A DNA stretch of 64,000 nt from Myrica gale (lineage: Eukaryota; Streptophyta; Magnoliopsida; Fagales; Myricaceae). The notes beneath the pieces are model-generated. The model saw nothing but the letters and a program-made list of their open reading frames with translations, was not told the DNA's origin and searched no databases. The DNA lies in assembly GCA_963930655.1 (NCBI GenBank), contig OZ005613.1, forward strand, positions 11,850,501 through 11,914,500, read 5' to 3'. A program made the position numbers and the translations under genes. Below are positions 20,972 to 32,103 of the stretch, in pieces (position 1 is the first letter of the stretch; the number at the start of each line of letters is the position of its first letter).

Positions 20972-23271
20972 GTTGAATGTCCAGCAGGTCGGTCTAAGTC
21001 TTGTAAACAGATAAAATATAACGGATTTTCTTCTTTACAAAAAAAATCTGTAAATTTTGTTTATATACAACTTTATATAAATTTTGTTTCATGTTCCTTT
21101 GTTGTATAGTTAACTTGGTATTGAAATCTGAGGTGATTCACCATAATAAACATATCTAATAGATCGATAAACTTTATATTAGTACAACTCACAAACCACA
21201 CAGATCAAATTATATTTGTAGCTGAAGTGATTCCAACCTAGATCTCAAGAATAGCAAATGTCTACCATCAAGATCTTGGCCAGACCAAGCTGTTTAGGGT
21301 AAAAGTGCATTTTATGTGCTCAAAGAAAACCCCGTGCATAAAAACAGAGAGTTACGTCATACGTGATTTGTGGAAGGGAACGGGGAAATGTGTAGAGGAC
21401 AAACTGATGGTCGGTTGACGGGTCAGCCTCAATCATACTGGCTACTGGCTCCATTCTAGTTGTGGCTTTCCATTGTTCCCAACGTTCCAAATTTTTAAGG
21501 TCGCCCGTGATCAGTGTGCACATAGAGAGAGAAAGGGTTTAAGTCTAAAGTTTTATGGGACGGTGGTGCACTGCAGTGGGCATTCTCTGCCAAGAGACAC
21601 GTGAAGGTGCACAACCAGTGGAAGAGTTTGGTAAAGTAAGTTGATTGTCTTTTCAATTTGCCGTGGATGGTCTATAAGCCCAAAATAAAACACTTGCCAT
21701 CATGTCTAGATAGATGAAAAGATAGATACACTGTTCAACCACTTATTGCAATCTATTTTTCTTCGCAAAATTCCATAGGAAATCAGAGCGCTCCTCACAT
21801 GCGCATTAGGACATCCTCATGTAAAGGGCATATGTCACACCCCCGATCCCATGACGGGAGTAGTGTCTCTACTGTTCCGACGGTGGTTTCCGGCAACCGT
21901 TAGTATAAGATTGATTTTGTGGAGGCAATGCTTACATTTTTTATGACTTCTTGATAAAATACTTTACACGACGTATAGTGTGGAGATGAATTTTTAAATG
22001 AATAACTTGAATTGAAGGAAAATTAAAGAACTTATCCATTTGGGACATTCGACCTTATATTATTCAATACACGTGGTGTCTTTTTTATTTTATTCTAAAT
22101 TAGACAATTTAGTTCATTCAAGAAAATGAGGAGGATCTCATTTCGGGTACAATTGTTTTCTTGAACATATAAGTTCCTAGTCTAACCTGAACAGTTTTCT
22201 ATGTGGGCCTTCTCCATAGAAGCTTCTATGGTAGTCTTTTTCTAAAAGTGGTAGGCCATTGTCTTCTGCCATCATCGTCCACAGTTGGGGGGCCAATTTT
22301 TTGTATGGAGATGTATAATATATATAGTAGTTGGGGATAAAGAACCTGATTCTCCAATCATTGATATCCCTTTTCTCTTTGTTCTCAATTGATGATATTA
22401 TCTTCTCTATGTGACAACAAAGATGGCGTTGGCCTTCTGTGTAATGGCCCTTCTATTTGGCAGACGATCTCGCGCTGACTCTTGAACAGACCAAAGAAGG
22501 CCTTGGCCCTTGTGGACTCAAAAAGAATGAAGAAAAAAAATTCAAAAAAAACAATGCCATCTGATTAGATTCCCCTAGATCTATATGATTTATGAAGATC
22601 AAAAGGGAAAGATTAAATGCTTATTAGAGGGGGGGGGGGGGGTGGGGGGGTTGCGGTGGACCCACACCGATTCAAAAGAAAAAGTAATTTATGGCTATGG
22701 TGGGAATAACGCACCTTTATTAGAGGAGAAAGATGCTCTTTATTAAAGCAGGGCAATAAAAGCAAATTATTAAATACATATTATTATGAGTAAATAGAAA
22801 AAAATGATTACCTTTGATTATACTTCATGTGAAAAGATGTCATTGTAAAAGTCTTGACACATATTATAAGATTAAATGATAATGGATGTGTGTAAAATGT
22901 AATAAGGTTAGATACACTTCTTGTCCTAGGACTATTCGCGTGACAAAGTGTTCCGTCACTTTATACCTTGAATGATTGATTTCATTAACATTTCATCATT
23001 CAACTACCAATCATTTACACTTTTTATCTATATTGTTAATTTGGACGGAAATTGAGATTTTTGGTTTAGTGAAATAATGAATTTGTCCTCATAATTGTTT
23101 TACTATTTTATTTGGTGTGAGGTAAAGTCGTTATTTCATTAGAAAAAAATGTCAATTTTCTTTTAAATTAATGGCGGACAGCATACAATGTAAATGATTT
23201 GTAGTTGTGGGACTAAGTATAACAAAATTGATAGTATTGAGACAATAAATTAGTTAGAATATTGAATGTCC
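20972..23271. other. Intergenic; homopolymer G run at 22626-22648
   Basis: No gene is recognised. At 21835 a TGTCACACCCCCGATCCC sequence resembles a gypsy LTR start, but no partner was found. A G run interrupted by one T lies at 22626-22648. A 67-codon minus-strand frame at 21523-21320 has no recognisable similarity. Confidence 0.4.
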
Positions 23272-23568
23272 CTATGTATTAAGAGAAAATTTTACTTTAA
23301 GACAGACAGTCTTGAAATGTAGTGCTGATAAAGTGATAAGAAAATGATAATAAAAAAATACTGATAATAAAAATGGTGTTGGACCACCCCAGCTGGAAGA
23401 TTCAATGAGGCCCAACAAAGTTGGCCCAGTCTGTAACTCAAGGAATTGGAAACCTCCTAACGCCAGAGGTGTGGTTGAACTTGAAAACTTTTCTTTATCC
23501 CCAAGAGCCTGGGTGCAAGACTCGTAGACAATGGCATCAATGGCTTCGTCTTCATCATCACTATCCAA
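23272..23568 (-). CDS. Possible short gene or first exon, unrecognised
   Basis: A 98-codon frame starts with an acidic stretch (MDSDDEDEAIDAIVYESC) and continues with normal composition to about WGGPTPFLL. After that it turns into AT-rich sequence that looks noncoding. This pattern would fit a first exon that runs into an intron, or an exon fragment. No family is recognised. Confidence 0.25.
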   Translation of the reverse strand: MDSDDEDEAIDAIVYESCTQALGDKEKFSSSTTPLALGGFQFLELQTGPTLLGLIESSSWGGPTPFLLSVFFYYHFLITLSALHFKTVCLKVKFSLNT

Positions 23569-24529
23569 CGTAAGTCATATTGTGCTTTTGCCCGCTGCTT
23601 TTAATGGCATTGCCAGGGTAGAAGAAGTCGAGGAAGGATGAACTCTGTGATAGTTCCTTGATCAAGTCTCGCTGATGCCTCGGCTCTCCTGCATGTAGTC
23701 CACTACACCGTTTGTTTTTGAAAGTTAACACTGCGGAAAATTAACTTCCAAATTCTCTTTGTTCTTCGGGAATTCTTCGATAATCTTCAGGTTCTTGTAA
23801 ATCTCACAATCTAAAGAATTCCACAATAACAGCCCAAATGTTCTGTCTCCTTCCTCTTCACGCTCAGCCATCGTAGGGTTTTTCTGAGTCTTGATAGCTA
23901 ACTCTTAAACTAACGATTAGTCAATTAGGATATACTATCTCATAGCTATCCTTTTATATAAAATCCTAGTTGTGATAGTGCGTGAAATCGGCAGTAGGAT
24001 CACATGAAAAACTTTTTTCCATTAACTCGCTTATATTATTTTCTTCAGAATTTCAGGCTTATACTAATTGTAATCATGTCCATCAACATATTACAATTCA
24101 CCCCCGAAAAGTTGAGATTGATTTGTGAAATCTCTTTTGCTAACAATTATAATCGTTTATTTATCCTTCCACCATACTCTATTCCATAATAGCTAATAAG
24201 ATAGGAATATTCATTGATAAAATCTCTAGCTCATATAATTCTTAATTTTAAAATCTATAACTTATTGGACTCTCAAATTGTTTTCAAAACAATTTCACAA
24301 AATTCCTTTGGCCAGATTTGTTCAGTGCATGTACTATTACAATGTATCTACTCGTTTACTTAAGGTCATTATCCTATTTAATAGAGGCACAACGTGTATA
24401 GACCTATTGTACATAAATATGAATTTTGGTCTATAACAAAAAATCAAGTGTACAAGGAACCGAAAATTCATACTCCCTGCATTTGATTCATTAACCATTG
24501 ACATGATTTTTTTACAATGTCACTTAATA
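23569..24529. other. AT-rich intergenic stretch, no gene seen
   Basis: No recognised coding, repeat or RNA feature precedes the solo LTR. Confidence 0.4.
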
Positions 24530-24534
24530 ATAAC

Positions 24535-25709
24535 TGTTGGTTTTTAGTCACAATCAATGTTTTGATGATAACAATAGAAGTAATTGAGATGTGAAGCAAA
24601 GCGGATCCAAAATGAGCACGAAGTGATCAAGCAACATCACCTTCAATGGAAGTGCTCTTAAAGTGAAGACTCAAAATGTTAGGATAATCTTTGTAACTCT
24701 AAGACTTCATCTTTAACAAGGATTTGAACCACACACTTACATATTTCATCAAAACTTGCATGAATTTTTTTACCACTTGTTTTGAAGATTTAAAACATGT
24801 TTCATGGCTTCAAAATATCCCAAATATACTCCCAAACCTTTTATATTCTTATTTAAGTTAGCCTTTAAAATTGGGTATTTTAAGTTGGTCAAAATCGAGT
24901 TTTTAAATCAACCGGATCATGTTTAAGTTGAGGAGGTCGACCGGTACATGAACACTTGATATAGCGGTCGACCGATTAATTTTGAAAAGGCTGCAAAGAG
25001 CCATTCTGACCTCTGATAGTAAAAGCGTTGGGTAACGTAAACCTGCAGTGGTTGACCAGTTCGTCGTGAATTTTTGACAGATCGACTCTCAACGACTATT
25101 TTTCTTATGAGACCTATATAAAGTCATTCCCACGCTTTTTAAACAGAACTCAATCGTCCAAAATCATTTTACAAAGGCAAAGAGTGATTAAAAACCTTCC
25201 AATCCTTATTCAAACATTTTCCTTGACATTTTCGTTCATACCTATACACAACTAAGAGAATGATTCTCTTGTTTCCTTTTGGTGAGGGTTGTTCATCAAA
25301 AGGAGTTTGGAGAAGTTTGTTTTCAAACTCGTTCTTGAAGTTTGAAGAGGTGTTTCTCTAGCTCAAGTGTAAGGAAACCTTTCCCTTTGTTGAAGGGAGC
25401 ATAGTGAAGAAACCTCAAGGCTCGGTGAAGGAGCTTGAGGGGTGGATGTAGGCGGGTTTGCCGAACCATCTAAAAATCTCGTGTTTGCTTTTCTTCCCTT
25501 ATCTCTTTATATTGTGCTACTAGTTTCTTGTTCTATGTTTTATCTCAATATTTGTGTTGTAATATATATACTTGTGTTTAATCTTTTATTGCAATCATTT
25601 CTATTTGTGGGACTTGCAGCTAGCAAACACTTTCTAAAGGGTGAGTTTTGAAAAAGTATTGAAACTCAATTCACCCCCCCTCTTGGGTTGCCTTAATCTT
25701 GGAAAAACA
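24535..25709 (+). mobile_element. Solo LTR, family B, plus orientation
   Basis: The 5-bp duplication ATAAC (24530-24534 and 25710-25714) flanks a 1175-bp segment that starts TGTTGG and ends AACA. The end region contains CAATTCACCCCCCCTCTTGG, the usual last part of one large group of plant copia LTRs. No internal region is present, so it is a recombination-derived solo LTR. A TATA box (TATATAAAG, about 25115) and upstream palindromic sites lie inside. A 69-codon frame at 25442-25651 is part of the LTR and not a gene. Confidence 0.9.
24934..25088 (+). promoter_or_regulatory. GTCGAC-core palindromic sites in solo LTR B1
   Basis: AGGTCGACCG at 24934 and CGGTCGACCG at 24965 lie 31 bp apart. Degenerate forms occur at 25049 (TGGTTGACCA) and 25079 (AGATCGACTC), 30 bp apart. 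All are upstream of the TATA box near 25115. The sites are fewer and more decayed than in the second family B LTR. Confidence 0.6.
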
Positions 25710-25949
25710 ATAACTGTGCAACACTTATGTCACAACATATTACCTAATATAATAAATATAAACACGTAGTATCTAAATATCAATTATCTATAATAATGAT
25801 TTTTAGAGCATACTTCTTTCTATCTCCCACTTGTACTAAAAAATATTCATACAGGTATCTCATGCCCATGTATCACCTTTCTATGTAATTTGTTTTTTTA
25901 ATAGTATAGTTATCGGTTTTAACCAGTTTACAACTTCTCCAACCCCATG

Positions 25950-27200
25950 TACCTTTACCCAATGAACATACAAAAATTCAAAATTGATAAACTATCAATA
26001 ATACGTGAATTTGTGTATCCCTGGATGATCCAAAAAATTCTCAATTCCAAACACTAGCAAGTAGTATTTAATACTTTTCAAGTACTTTAGAATATGCTTG
26101 ATCGCTGTCCAGCATTAAGGGCCTATGTTAGATAAATATTCACTCATAATGTTGACTACATGACTTATATATGGCCTTATATCTATCTTTTTGGAGAGAT
26201 GAAATTATGTGTAGAAGGTAAAACCTTTCTTTGGCATCCACCAAACCATACCTTACCAATACTTGTTAATGTAGTCCCAAAAACCTGCTTTCTCGGTTTC
26301 CAAACAATTTGATTCCAAGAACAATTTTATCAACCATGTTTCATGAGAAATCAAACTATTTGATCATCTCATTAAAATGGATTCTCATCTAATGATCCCG
26401 AGTTTTGAATTATTGAGACTCATCAGTAAGTTTAATAACATCCATATTCATTTGATCTAATCTGCTCTTCTATTAGCTTAGCCGATTGTTTCACCAAGAA
26501 CGGTCATGCTTTCGCTTCCACTTAGGTCATACTCCTTTTAAAAATAATATTCCTACTGATAATCACTACTAGTTCATTTGAGCTTATCAAATAATATCTA
26601 ATGAACAAGCAATTCACACATATGCTTATCTCACGCTAAATAACATAATATAAAGTTCAGTATAATATTTCTGGAACACCATTGTGTTGTGGTGTTGCAA
26701 AGGAATTAACTGAGATATGATGCTTCTATCTCAAAAATAAGTTCGAAACTTATCTAAAGTATGAGTATCTTGATACTCATTTCCAGTTGGTTTTCCACTT
26801 CAATCTAAAATTCTTTAAACTTTTCAAAGAATTTAGATTTGTATTTCATCAAGCCCAATTAATCATACCTGGAATAATCATCAATAAAAGCGATGAAATA
26901 GGAAAAACCCTTCACTAATTATGTGGTCAAAAGCACCACATATATCAGTATGTACTAACTCTAATAATCATGTAGTTCTATCTTCTTTTACTTTAAAAAA
27001 ATTCTTGGTCATCTTTCATTGCATTCAAAGCAAAGAAAAATCAGGTAAGGTTCAACCTTCATAAGGTTCAAAGACCCATCCTTCATTAATCTATTGATCA
27101 TATCTAGATTAGCATGACCAAGTGGTTAGATGCCACACATCAATGGGATTCACATCTCTCTTTCATTTTAGAATTGTATCATTGACATCAGCATATTTCT
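25950..27200 (-). pseudogene. Heavily decayed Ty1/copia pol remnant
   Basis: The minus strand, read across frames, shows copia order. A GAG-pre-integrase region carries DMINRLMKDGSLN near 27100. Integrase pieces include ELVHTDICG near 26945 and NSFATPQHNGVPE near 26690. The RT/RNase H junction includes PYISHVVNIMSEYLSN near 26160 and TAIKHILKYLKS near 26090. Stops occur every few codons, so it is a relic. No LTRs of its own were identified. Confidence 0.6.
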
Positions 27201-28587
27201 CAATTTATTCATAGAGTCCACAATATTTTCCAAAAAATATACAAATCATCAATATTCTCTGTCACCCAGACGTGAACATAAATCACCAAGATGTGGGTGG
27301 GGAGCTCGTGGGATTGGTAAGACTCAAATAGCACCATTTTTTGTTATATAAAAAATATGCAAGGAAAATAGACATGAAGGCGGGGTGAGTCTTAAATACT
27401 CAATAAGGTGAGATAGGGACATGTGATTATAGTAAACATTTATTTTAACAGTAAAGGGATATGATACTTACCTTATTCGAAAAACAGTTAATAATTTAGC
27501 AGCAGTATTTAAAACTTGAAAGCAGTTATTATTATCATATAACAAGATGCAGAGGCATGAGATGCATGAACCGTGAAACCTTTCTTTCATTCTTTGGTGT
27601 CCACTGTTTCACCCCCAAGTGACAGGATTGTGTGTCTCACTCCCCTTCTACCGAGATAATCATGTGCTATCCATCGCACCAGAATGCCAAGCAAAGGCTC
27701 TCCAATTGCATTTTGCTTAGGAGGCCACCCACTACCCCGTAGTGATGGTTGCACGTCCTCTGATGAGCGGTACCATCACCCATATCATCACTTTTTCTCT
27801 TTTTCCATTTCTGTATCCATGAAATAATGTATATGATTCATACAATGCACATGTATCATTCATACTTGATATCATTTACTCATCTCATGTTCACTATTCA
27901 CTAATCACATTTGTTATTCGATAATCACGTATTCACAAGTGATAAGGAAACTTTTTATTTGATAGTTTAAGTGCACAGTTCGTGAAAATTAAAGCCCAGT
28001 TCGTGATTGCAAAAAATGACCCGGTTTGGTGAAAATTCTCATTTCTACCCCTATTTTCGAATGCTAATAACGCTGTCACCTTAACTTCAAATGACTTGAA
28101 ATTTTGACCATAGGTTCCTAGCTCCGTCTTGAACTAGCCTTACAAATTTTGTGCTGAAAAAATGTTGTTTGTCCTATGCGATAAAAGATTTTGTGTTCTA
28201 TCCTCACATATTAACAAAACTGGCTCTATTTGACCTAATTCTCAAATTTTTCCAATTTTCTACGTAAAACTCCACATGCACATTTTACTTAAGCTTTCTA
28301 GCATCCCCAAAACACCCAGCAACCATCAAATCCATTTGAATTTCATTATTTCATCCTAGCATGCTCATAATCATGTTGTACGCAACAATGCTCTCTTTTG
28401 AGAACACATTAACCTAACCTTTCAACATCTCTTTCAATCCATCATAAAGCAACCAAGTTTCTTCTCTAAAAAGGTAATGGTCATCTCAGAAGATTACTAG
28501 TCCTATTTTAATATGCATTTCAACATTTTTCTAACTTAAACACATGATCATGCCTACTAACAGCGTGAAATTAAAACTACGCCCTAC
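27201..28587. other. Intergenic, probably decayed LTR-element DNA
   Basis: No gene is seen. GGCCACCCACTACCCCGTAG near 27722 resembles text in plant gypsy LTRs, but no second copy or clear ends were found. Confidence 0.3.
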
Positions 28588-29968
28588 CACTACAACAAAA
28601 ATTAGTTTTGGGGATAGAAAAAACCCAAATTCCATCCATCGCTCCAACTGTCCCAACAAGTCCATTACACAAAAGGTTTAAGACGAAAATGTTGTTCCAT
28701 CCCGGAAAAGTACCTTTTCGAGACGGGAAAACTTCTGTCTCAAAATCAAATTATCGTTTGAACCCTTTTCGAATGAACAGTTAAGGATTATGTTCAAACG
28801 TCTTTCGACGAAAGATATAAATACATTCGATAAAGCAAATTAACGTTCGAACCACTGCAAAAGTTTTACGTTCGATATTTCAGATACCGTTCCAACAGAG
28901 TTGGCTCAAGGGTAAGTCAACTTAGGTAATAGTCTAAGTCCTCACTCTAAGCAAGGCCCCATAAAGAGCAAATTTGTGTTGTAGATAACCCAATAAATAA
29001 AAAGACAATTGAGATAAGAAAAAAAAGAATGGCAAGAGACAATATTTTCATATTTTTTTATCATGGGAGGACTATCTTTTTTCTCATTTAGTGATATGTT
29101 TCTCCCAAACCTCCTAATCATTTTTTAAATTTCTTAACTATGCTCAAAGAGAAAAAAATGCCCTATAAATTTCTTAATTGTGCAAGTTATGGAGCCTTAT
29201 AAAATAATTAATGGGGCCTTTGAATATTTTATACTAAATTTAATAATTTTTACATAATTTTAAATATTTTATATTAAAATTTATATAAAAGGCCTACTAA
29301 TTTATACGGCCTTACGACTCTATTTGGCTTGAGTCTGCGTTCCAATGTTGTAAAATGGAACGTCTGTAACCGTTCGTAGTGAGTTACAATGTTTCACGTG
29401 ACAAACGTTTGGACTGTTTCGGATCTAAAGGGAAAAATGTTCAAACATTTTTATGACGTTCCAACGGATATCGTTAAATTCGTTCAACATACTGATTGAG
29501 GAATAAAAAATTACCAGTTCAAACATGTTTATGAACAGAAATGAGAAACGTTCGAATAGGATTCGAACGTAGGAGATGCACGTTGTATTTTGAAGGCTAA
29601 AACTTATGCCGGAATCTAGAAAATTATTAAGAAAATGTACAATTAAATAATTAATCACAATATTCTAAACAATTAAATATAATATGCAATAAAAAAAATA
29701 ATCAATATTGACATCCCGTGCATCCAACTCTTCCTTAATCAGAAATTGTAATCAATATAATGCTTAAATAATTGACAAAAATAATGATTAAAATCAAGTT
29801 AGCTGAATGAAAAATATATAGAACTTACCTATACATCTACTCAATATCGTTTTCGGTGAAGGTGATCCAATATCAGTATAGAGAAAGCTAAGGCCACAGA
29901 CAGGATTGATGTAAGTGAAGGATTATTTCTAACATGTTTACATTGATCGTATGTATTGTGATCTATCG
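28588..29968 (+). mobile_element. Left end of a second CACTA transposon
   Basis: CACTACAACAAAAATTAG at 28588 is a CACTA-type terminus. Downstream are many copies of a GTTCGAAC / CGTTCCAAC-like subterminal motif on both strands (28750-28900 and 29340-29600). Between these two blocks is an unrelated AT-rich insertion (about 28905-29335). The complete copia element is inserted after 29968. No transposase and no right end were recognised. Confidence 0.6.
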
Positions 29969-30724
29969 AACACTGTGAGTCTTAATGACAACCCAAGAGG
30001 GGGGGTGAATTGGGTTTTTCAAAAACTTTTGAACTCTTTTACAAACAAACCCAAAACGTTCTGATCAGTATCTAGGAAAACTATGGACTAGATATATGCA
30101 AAACAAAGATAACAACTATTGAAGATAAACAAGTTCAATCAGGAAATACCAGCAGAAATAAAAGAGAAGGGTTAGAGAGATGACACCAGTATTTTTAGGT
30201 GGTTCGGCCAATCTCTTGCCTACGTCCACCCCCAAGGCTATTGACTTCCTTGGGCTTCCTTCACTATTCTTCAAGTGAATACACACCTTAGCTTCAGGGG
30301 TGCTAAGGAACCGTTACAAAGCGTTTTCCGAGCTCACGCTTCAACTCGTTTCCCAAATCCCAAACCCTAGGGATTTCTTCTACTTCTCACAAGTAGGATA
30401 CAGTGTTCACACAACACTTGGAGGGTTTACAAAGATTGGGTACAATGAGTGAAGGCTCTCTAAGCCAGATTTGCAAATGGGTAGCTCAAGAAACTAGAGG
30501 GCTCTCTAAGCCAAATCTACAAATGAATGGCTCAAGATATGGAAAGGCTCACTAAGCCAAGTCTACAAATGAAAGAACCTGAGTTTTGCTAGAAGAACAA
30601 GATCTTTTGAGAAAGCTTTGTGGAGTTGCAAGATGATTCATGAGCTTTCTTTCTCAAGAAATTAGGGCAAGGATGATTTTCGTGTGAAGCTCTTCAAGTG
30701 TTGTTTTTCTCTTTCAAACTTCTT

Positions 30725-30734
30725 CTATTTATAG
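30725..30734 (-). promoter_or_regulatory. TATA box in 3' LTR
   Basis: CTATAAATAG on the minus strand lies 118 bp downstream of the nearest palindrome. It marks the U3/R promoter. The 5' LTR has the same box at 39774-39765. Confidence 0.8.
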
Positions 30735-30851
30735 TCTCTAAGGCATCAGGGGTCTTCTTGTAAAGATTTGGAGCCGTTGGAGGTCATTTGGGTCCTTTGG
30801 AGACAACTTTTAAGTGAGTGACGTTGCTCCAGATCTGAGAAATCGAAGCAT

Positions 30852-31272
30852 GTGTCGACACCATCCATGTATGTGTCGACACCTAGGAGTTTTGCCTGGA
30901 AACTCACTTTCGGGTGTATGACCCTTGTGTCGACACTTATGTCCAATGTGTCGACACTTCTCTTCAAAGTGTTGACCCTTCAAAATGCCTTGGAAACCTG
31001 CCTTCGGGTGCATGTGCAATGTGTCGACACTAATTGCATATGTGTCGACACCTTCAAGTTGGCTTGGATGCTTGCTTTCTGTTGTATGACCAATGTGTCG
31101 ACACCTTTGCTCTATGTGTCGACACCTTTAATTTTGCCTGGAAGCTTGCTTTCTGGTGAGTGTACAATGTGTCGACACTTCTCTTCAATGTGTCGACACC
31201 ATCATCTTGGCCTGGGACACGCCTTCTGGTGTATGACCAATGTGTCGACACCATGGTAACATGTGTCGACAC
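30852..31272 (-). promoter_or_regulatory. Phased GTGTCGACAC palindrome array, 3' LTR
   Basis: Exact copies start at 30852, 30873, 30927, 30948, 31021, 31042, 31095, 31116, 31169, 31190, 31242 and 31263, and a degenerate GTGTTGACCC at 30969. Members of each pair are exactly 21 bp apart. Successive pairs are 52-54 bp apart. The spacer within pairs varies in sequence, while the sequence between pairs is a diverged repeat (GCCTGGAA, CTTGCTTTCTGGTG). The unit is about 74 bp. Confidence 0.95.
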
Positions 31273-31530
31273 CCTTAACACTTAGGCTGAAAAGTGGCTT
31301 CCCTTGCACCAACAAACATTCTTAAAACACCTACAAAGTAAAGATTGTCCAATAAGCTTGTGTAGTGGTGTTCAATTATATCTAAGGCCAATTTAAGCTT
31401 AGAGAACTCTTGATATCATTTTCTTAAAAAGATTTGCAAATGTAGAATCTAAAGGTCTCAAACTAGTTGGAAAAGTTTGTTATCATCAAAATCAAAAATA
31501 GATTGTTTATTAAACAACATTGGGCTAACA

Positions 31531-31544
31531 ATCTCCCCCTTTTT
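31531..31544 (-). promoter_or_regulatory. Polypurine tract of the copia element
   Basis: On the minus strand AAAAAGGGGGAGAT directly precedes the 3' LTR, the normal priming site for plus-strand DNA synthesis. Confidence 0.9.
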
Positions 31545-32103
31545 GATGATGACAAACCTAACTAATAATAAACCGTTGATACCAAAATGAAAAGCTCCCC
31601 CTGAGATTAGGCTGGAGTTTTTCAAGAGTTTTTAGCAAAAAGAACTTTAAGATTCTATAAAAATTTTGCAAGAGTTTCCTTTGTAAATAGAGGTTTTCCA
31701 AATTTTCAAAACCTGTAAAAACACTTCTATAACATCCTCCAAACTTCCCCAAACTTCCTCATTCAATATCAGATCACAAGACTTCATATAGAGGAGAGTT
31801 TCAAGAAAATTACCTGAAGTACGATTCAGATATCCACAACGTTTCAAATCCTTATAATCAACATCAATGATATACCAATAAATGCTCATAAGAAACAATG
31901 CTCATAATACCACGAATAAACCATACATTCATCCAACAATTGTCCAAAATATAAATGCATCCAAATGTTCAAAAGATAAGTACAGAGGAATGTCCTGTCA
32001 GAAATTACATCAAAACGAAACTATCTATTTCTCCCCCTTTGGCATCATCAAAATCAGACCAAGGGAGAGGCAAGGATAGAGGAATGGGAAGACAAGGCGG
32101 GGA
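31545..32103 (-). other. 3' untranslated region of the copia element
   Basis: This is the region between the stop of the third ORF and the polypurine tract. No conserved coding segment is seen. Confidence 0.6.

Larger units (their letters stand above)
29974..31530 (-). repeat. 3' LTR of the copia element (1557 bp)
   Basis: On the minus strand it starts TGTTAGCCCAATGTTG and ends TTAAGACTCACA. It contains the palindrome array (31272-30852), a TATA box (CTATAAATAG, 30734-30725) and the R/U5 part. Compared with the 5' LTR it has 12 rather than 14 exact palindromes and a few other indels. Confidence 0.95.

Noticed and set aside
22626-22648. G run as a possible G-quadruplex regulatory site
   Set aside because: It is a near-uninterrupted homopolymer, common as a simple-sequence or assembly artefact, and no gene is adjacent.
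25442-25651. 69-codon hydrophobic frame in solo LTR B1
   Set aside because: It lies inside a solo LTR proven by target duplication and mirrors LTR text found in the other family B copy; it is not an independent gene.
30852-31259. Open frames across the LTR arrays with repeated NVSTL, MCRH and VDTL peptides
   Set aside because: They are translations of the GTGTCGACAC array in several frames on both strands; each frame only repeats the palindrome and no initiation or conserved domain supports a gene.
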